NCBI GenBank assembly: GCA_020747065.1
Contig: JAGMVK010000015.1
Coordinates: 1-64,000, forward strand
DNA length: 64,000 nt
Reading direction: 5' to 3'
Source of the DNA: Cadophora sp. MPI-SDFR-AT-0126
Lineage: Eukaryota > Ascomycota > Leotiomycetes > Helotiales > Ploettnerulaceae
Below the pieces are notes generated by a model. That model searched no databases, was not told the origin of the DNA, and saw only the letters and a program-made list of their open reading frames with translations. Positions 58,711 through 64,000 of the stretch are shown here, in pieces (positions within the stretch are counted from its first letter, which is position 1; every line of letters starts with the position of its first letter). The translations under genes were made by a program, and so were the position numbers.

Positions 58711-60078
58711 ATGGCGCAACAAGCCCCATCCAAGGAGTCTAGCATCCTGATCGTTGGCGCAGGCGTGTTTGGCCTTTCAACTGCCCTCCATCTCGCTCAA
58801 GATGGATATACCAACATCACAGTCCTTGATCGGGCATCTGTTCCAAGCCCATTTTCTGCTGGAAACGATCTCAATAAGATAGTCAGAGCAGAGTATGAGG
58901 ATCCGTTCTACACTGAACTGGCGCTGGTATGCTGCTCTACTGCGCTGTGCCCCACTGTTCAGACAGACCAGCTTGCTAACTTCTGTTCTACACAGGACGC
59001 AATCAAGCAATGGCAGACCCAATTTTGGGCACCATACTATATTGCGACCGGCTACCTCCTCGCAACATCTCCCAAAGCACCGCAGAAATCTCGCATATCT
59101 CTCCAAAAATCCTTAGCTTCAATCAAAGATCACCCCGCGTTTCCATCCGGCTCATTCTCAACCATTGAATCAGCGGAGAACACAAGGAAGCAATTTCCTA
59201 TGCTACAAGGAAAGATGGATGGCTGGGAGGGATATCTCAATCGCTATGCGGGTTATGCGAGAGCTGCGAAAGCACTCGAACATGCCGCCAAAGCGTGTGT
59301 TGGGTTGGGTGTGAAGCTTGTCACTGGGGAGAGCGGATATGCCACTGAGCTGCTTTACGAGGTTGGAAATAAGAAGAGATGTACCGGTGTCAAGACTGCG
59401 GATGGCACGGTTTATCGAGCGGCGAGGACAATTCTATGCCTTGGGGCACATATCGGTACGCTTCTTCCCACGATTGCACCACAAATAACGGCAAAATCAT
59501 GGTCGGTGGCGCACATACAACTCAGTCCTACAGAAGCAGCGAGAATGGAAGGATGCCCTGTAGTCAATTGCAGAGATCTTGGATTCTTCTTCGAGCCAGA
59601 CCCGGACACAGGAATGATCAAATTCAGTGCAAATGGTGCGGGGTACACGAATTATGTTACTCGGCCTGGAGATAGTGCACCTGTGTCGGTGCCACCAACG
59701 TCCAATAAAGGAATACCGATGGAGGACGAAGACCTTATCAAGCAACTGATTGACGAAGCCCTACCTCAATTTTCTGGGAGAGAACTGTTCAAGAAGTTTA
59801 TCTGCTGGTGCTCCGACACAGCAGACTCAGAGTACATAATTGACTTTGTGCCTGGTACCGAAGGACTCATGGTCGCTGCAGGAGACAGTGGGCATGCATT
59901 CAAGATGCTCCCAGTTGCTGGACAGTGGATTAAACGTGCATTGCTGGAAGGCGAGCAGAAGACCCTGAGATGGAGATGGAAGGAGGTCCCATCTGATAGC
60001 GATGATATCTCGTGGAGAGTTGGAAAGGTTAAGGATATCAAAGACGTGGCATTCGGTGATTTGAAGAGTCGTATGTAG
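58711..60078 (+). CDS. Fructosyl amino acid oxidase/saccharopine oxidase-like FAD enzyme
   Basis: Exons 58711-58926 and 58996-60078 give 432 residues. The 69-nt intron is a multiple of three and stop-free, so the frame is open through it, but GTATGC...GCTAAC...CACAG and the family's continuous FYTELAL-DAIKQW support splicing. ATG 58711 is the first real ATG. The N-terminal FAD site is ILIVGAGVFGLSTALHLA; AGNDLNKIVRAEYEDPFY is the family's second signature; FICWCSDTADSEYIID contains the Cys that usually binds flavin covalently; GDSGHAFKMLPVAG closes the fold. Relatives oxidise Amadori compounds or saccharopine in peroxisomes or cytosol, releasing peroxide. No clear C-terminal SKL signal is present (it ends KSRM). 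Confidence 0.88.
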   Translation: MAQQAPSKESSILIVGAGVFGLSTALHLAQDGYTNITVLDRASVPSPFSAGNDLNKIVRAEYEDPFYTELALVCCSTALCPTVQTDQLANFCSTQDAIKQWQTQFWAPYYIATGYLLATSPKAPQKSRISLQKSLASIKDHPAFPSGSFSTIESAENTRKQFPMLQGKMDGWEGYLNRYAGYARAAKALEHAAKACVGLGVKLVTGESGYATELLYEVGNKKRCTGVKTADGTVYRAARTILCLGAHIGTLLPTIAPQITAKSWSVAHIQLSPTEAARMEGCPVVNCRDLGFFFEPDPDTGMIKFSANGAGYTNYVTRPGDSAPVSVPPTSNKGIPMEDEDLIKQLIDEALPQFSGRELFKKFICWCSDTADSEYIIDFVPGTEGLMVAAGDSGHAFKMLPVAGQWIKRALLEGEQKTLRWRWKEVPSDSDDISWRVGKVKDIKDVAFGDLKSRM

Positions 60079-60493
60079 GGACGATATCGCCATTTCGATG
60101 TTGATATATGCATAACGCCTTTCCTGTTAGATCTACTTCTTTGGCTACTTATTTTTAACCATTCTAGTCTCCCTACCATGTCTTCGACCGTTCACTTCCG
60201 ACTTGAGCCAACTTCTGTCAGAAAAGCCCCTTCTTCCTCAATCCTGCGCGGCATCTTGTTTCTCTGCTGACCCGTAGATCTCCTGGGCTCTTTTATTGAA
60301 TCTTTTTTGGGCCACGACGTACGTGATCTTAAACGTGACCGTAACTCTTTTTATTTATTTATATCGACAGGTATGATTGCTACAAACGAGAAGATTTGTT
60401 AGTGACGGATATTTCGGACACTGGCTATAACAAGTCTTTTCAGCTGGTTTTTGCTCTGGCGCAGAAAGTTTCTATAGACCCGATTGCTTCGAT
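60079..60493. other. Convergent intergenic region
   Basis: This is the 3' flank of the FAD enzyme and of the following minus-strand gene. Nothing else is recognisable. Confidence 0.5.
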
Positions 60494-62990
60494 TTAGTTC
60501 TGCACCGAAGCGTGGAGGGCAAATAATAACAGGCCGATTGCAGCGACCATCCAGCCCGCAACTCCCCAAGCCCCTTGTATATCTTTCATCACCACATTCC
60601 AATAAATCCCAAACGCCAAACTACCAAAAAAGCCCACAATCGTAATGCAAACAACAATAATGCCCCAATGACGACTGTCCTCGAAGTATATCCCCCAGCC
60701 TCTTTCATCACGCCCGAACTCGAGTCGGTCTCTGAGCTTCTTTGGAAAACGCGTTACGCATATCTGACTGTCGGACGCATCTTCGGGACAGTCAAATATA
60801 TGCATCATCCAATTGGAACCGATGGGGGGGAGGGTCAGAGTCACCTCCGGGTCCCATTCGTACTCGACTTCACGCTTTTCGGGGGGTGGAATACGGGGAT
60901 ATTCGAGACAGTCGATATAGGACTTTGGCCGTACCTCGAACTAAAATTCTTCGGTAAGCTAGGGAAAGGCAATGGATCAATATGTCTACCGTACCTCGAG
61001 GAAATGGATGGCTTGAAGATAACTAGTCCACTGAGTGAGCTTACTTCTCCCACCGGAGTAGAGTTTTCTCAGCGACGTGAAGAGTTCTTGGTCGGACTTG
61101 GTGCTGCACATATCAATGTGCTGGAAAGTTGGCACCTTTCTCCGGCCGTCATTGCTCTCCGTGCAGAAGAGGAGATATCGAGCGTTCTGAACAGCTACTG
61201 TGAGGCTTCCACTACTGCCAGCGACAGCTATGTCGGTAGACTCGCGAAATGGTAAGCCCTCTTTGCCGGTCCATGCCTTGATTTGTTTAGCAACACTAAC
61301 AGTAAGGTTGTTGAAGCTGGTACTGAGAGCGCCGGGGACACTTTTCGCTCGGTCCGCAACATTGGCGTGAGCAATAGCCTTGGATTTGCTCAATTCGTCT
61401 GCTAAGCTGGCGATACCTCCTTCAGCGACTTCGGTGTAATCGTCCCAGCCCAATAAATCCACACCTGCATGTCCATTCGATTCTCGAAATACCGGGCATC
61501 AAGGACTTTCCTCGGATAGCATTGGAGAGATAAGTCGGTACTGCCAGAGCAATTGCATAGTCTCTGTAGGATAGTTCCCAGCGTGGAATCGCTCTGAGGG
61601 ATGGTGTTGAAGCCAAACTTCCATCTTGTATAAATCGACTTGGCTCAAGAACACCCACTTTCTCCTCTCCGCTAACTGCCAAACTTGATGCAGCTTTCTT
61701 CTTTGCAGCCTCCGCTTCAACAATCTCTCTAAATCTAGCTTGCAAATTCTTCCAAGCAACACAAGAAGTAAGAAAGTTCTTCAGATGTTTGGTGAGAACG
61801 AAAGTCTCCGCTTCTGACTGGTCTGAATCGCTTCGTTCGTCAATATCTCTCTGCACTAAAGTGTCTTCAGAATGTCTGGGCATTCCCTCGTTGCCATTGA
61901 GAGACCGTAAATACTCTTCCAAACGCTCTTGCTTTGCGCTGTTCTTTTCGCTTTGCAATGATGCCTCTGTGAGGTCTCCCGGTCCGCTGTGATCCAATTC
62001 TTGGGCAAGTCGTTTAGCCAGATAACGACTGCGTTTTTCAACGAAGGCAGCCGACTGTGCTTCAAGATCTAGTCGTGCTTCGGTAGAAGCTTCCTTGGAA
62101 AACTTTCCAATTAACTCCTCGAAAATATGTGAGAACTTCTGCTTGCTCATGACTTGTAGTGCCAAAGGATAGAGATATCCTAGTTTCTCATCGTCGCGGA
62201 GTAAAGCGAACAGTTCCGTGGAAAGATTCATCGATATTCCGGTGGTGGACTGGGAGTAAGTTGTTTCTTTAAAGTCCGAGAAAATACTTCCGTGCCCTTC
62301 TTCTAGCTCTGTTGAGCTGCCAGAGGAGGATCGGGGCAAGCTGGTTGAGCGAGGCGGACTATTCATTGACGAAGACTCCTGTTTTAACCTCTCAATATAC
62401 TTCCTCTCAGCCTCGATATCATCAAGCAGATCCTCCACCTTAATATATAAGTCCGATTTCTCCTTTTTGAGAATTCGGTTCTCCTTGTTATTTGCAGCAA
62501 GTAAAGCATTCAGCCTCGCTGTGCTAGCCTCATGTTGCCGGATCTTCTCGTTTGCGGCATCGAGGGCTTCTTGCACAGCAGAGAGATTATGGCGCTGAAC
62601 TTCGGTTTCTCTGTCTGACAAGTGGCTAGATGCATTATGAGATAAATCAAGCGTATTTCTGAGAGAGGCTCGGTCGTTAGCGCTAGAAGACGCTGAGCCG
62701 ATGCCCGAGCCACGAGAGCTAGAGCGGTGCTGATGAGATGGAGAATCTTTGGTGCCACGCTCGTAGTGGACTTTCTTTTTTTTGCTGGAGTTTGAGGCGG
62801 ACATCTCAACAGGGAAGAGTAATGTTTGTTTGTGGTGAGAGCTCGATGTGCTACCAGCAGACATGTTGTCATTTTGACCCAGAACTGTGTGGTCACAGAC
62901 ATGTTGGGGGAAGGGGGGAAGCCTTGATCGCAAGGCATTCTTGGGGAGTGGGGTGCAGTCATACGAAGGTAATGAGGGCGCATACTTCAT
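60494..62990 (-). CDS. Large coiled-coil membrane-anchored fungal protein of unknown function, with apparent frameshift
   Basis: The minus-strand first frame (62990 to about 61460) encodes a Ser-rich N-terminus, a coiled coil (AVQEALDAANEKIRQHEAS to the EAERKYIERLKQ region) and RIEWTCRCG. The sequence expected to follow, LGWDDYTEVAEGGIASLADE, lies in another frame from 61459, then runs to 60995. A good intron follows, and the last exon (60940-60494) encodes FEVRPKSYIDCLEYPRIPPP, MMHIFDCPED and two C-terminal membrane spans. This is a familiar but unnamed ascomycete family. A 58-nt GT-AG intron (about 61464-61407) could restore the frame but would delete the conserved DDYTEV part, so an indel (real or assembly) is more likely. 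The start may be 62990, 62864 or a later ATG (MSASNSSKKKKV). Confidence 0.65.
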
Positions 62991-64000
62991 ACAAGTAATC
63001 GGGCGTAGTCATGCAGCAAGTTGCCTCGCTTCTTCAAGACCACTTGCTACAGCCACAAGAAATGTTACGCCCTGGACATACGAAGGCAAGAATTAGCGGG
63101 GAAGAGGAAGCAGAGATGAAATCAAGTGCAGATCTTCTTGACTATGGTGGAATGGGAGAGCTTAGCTGCATGGGTTTACGCTCCTTCGATTGGGCCAACA
63201 GTAGCAGGGAATTGATTTTCTTAGACGCTCAAGCATATCAGAGCATAGTAGCTCCCGCTGAGATCACTGGTTTTGTGGGCTTTGATGTTGGAATTTGGTG
63301 GCCCCCTGTTGCAACGCAATTGTGAGAAGCAATCATGGTGTACTGGTCTAGTACTTCGAGATCACATTTATTTGTCCTTCTGCTGCGGATGCTAGTTCGG
63401 CCATATACCGCTGCCGGTAATCACAAACTTCGATAATCTCTAGGGCCAGGATGTTTCGTCCAGTCCTTGTGTTTTCTCCCCATCAGTACCGTCGGGTTCC
63501 CTCCTCAATTTCCAGTGGCTGACCAAATGATCTATTATCCTTCGTATCTGATCCTATAAAATAGAACGCTAGAACAAATCACGAAATCGAAATCCCATAT
63601 CCAAGTCCACCAAGACATTGAGCCGTAGGTGCCACTCTTGTTGCGCCAACACCTTGGGCATAGCCACGTATCTACACCTTTCCCCTTCTACCCTCGTCTT
63701 CTTGCCTTCGCCATTCAGGTGTTCCTTACGGTAACTATTCTGTCTGCTGAGAATCCTTCGTGACGTCTGTAAGCTTGAGATTGTAGTTATATGAGGTAGA
63801 ATGGCCTCAATGAGTGGTTAGTTGAGTCCGCCCCGCGGGTCGCGAAGTGGTAAATGTTAGGGGGGGTAAAAACACATCGATGTGGGCCGCCGATGTGTGA
63901 TATGAGGCATTGCAGACATCTTTGTTCAGGAACCAGGCTTACCTCGCTAGATTCTAGGTGTTGATGTCTTGGGTATCATGCGTCAGACTTAGTTTCTGCG
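62991..64000. other. Right end of window, no supported gene
   Basis: A 104-codon plus-strand frame (63011-63325) has no domain or signal, and the rest has only short frames. The promoter of the minus-strand gene lies at the left side. No tRNA cloverleaf was recognised. Confidence 0.45.

Noticed and set aside
63820..63900. tRNA-like GGGTCGCGAAGTGG segment
   Set aside because: No acceptor stem or anticodon arm can be folded around it.
1..64000. CRISPR arrays, bacterial operons, telomeric TTAGGG arrays
   Set aside because: None present; the genome is eukaryotic and no telomere repeat was found.

Overview
The window looks like nuclear DNA of a filamentous ascomycete (Pezizomycotina). Genes have short GT-AG introns with CTAAC/CTGAC-type branch sites. 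Protein families are typical of these fungi: siderophore transporter, acetamidase, BBE-like oxidase, XanA-like dioxygenase, fructosyl-amino-acid-oxidase-like enzyme, and an rvt gene. Repeats carry the signature of repeat-induced point mutation (RIP): CpA/TpG almost absent, TpA in excess. A Leotiomycetes/Helotiales origin is my guess from overall flavour only.

Layout. 1-12450 is an AT-rich block of RIP-mutated transposons: an unclassified repeat (1-1155), a TA-flanked element with ~60-bp terminal inverted repeats (2174-4215), a complete but dead Ty3/gypsy chromovirus with both LTRs (5214-11499), a microsatellite tract, and an inverted fragment of the first repeat. 12450-17900 is normal-GC but gene-poor, with two secreted-protein genes and a decayed bZIP gene. 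18117-34651 holds housekeeping and metabolic genes: acetamidase, CID/CHERP-like RNA-processing factor, inositol polyphosphate 5-phosphatase, GFA-domain protein and BBE-like FAD oxidase. 35883-43560 is a decay zone: a CorA-like gene cut by a second RIP block, a STE20-like kinase remnant, a small secreted protein gene, a frameshifted vWA-like gene and another frameshifted fragment. 43748-46474 is an intact single-exon rvt gene (domesticated reverse transcriptase). 47463-62990 is a gene-dense metabolic stretch: SDR, cysteine-rich secreted protein, siderophore transporter with an upstream iron-GATA-type motif, convergent sugar transporter, then three same-strand catabolic genes (XanA-like dioxygenase, SDR, fructosyl amino acid oxidase-like enzyme) and a large coiled-coil membrane protein with an apparent frameshift.

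How the genes may work together. 50-60 kb reads as a nutrient-acquisition neighbourhood (iron-siderophore uptake, sugar uptake, purine and modified amino acid nitrogen salvage); co-regulation is inference. The two RIP blocks and the nonsense mutations and frameshifts in neighbouring genes show how repeats and decay shape the left and middle of the window, while the rvt gene is a reverse transcriptase that stays fully open beside that decay.
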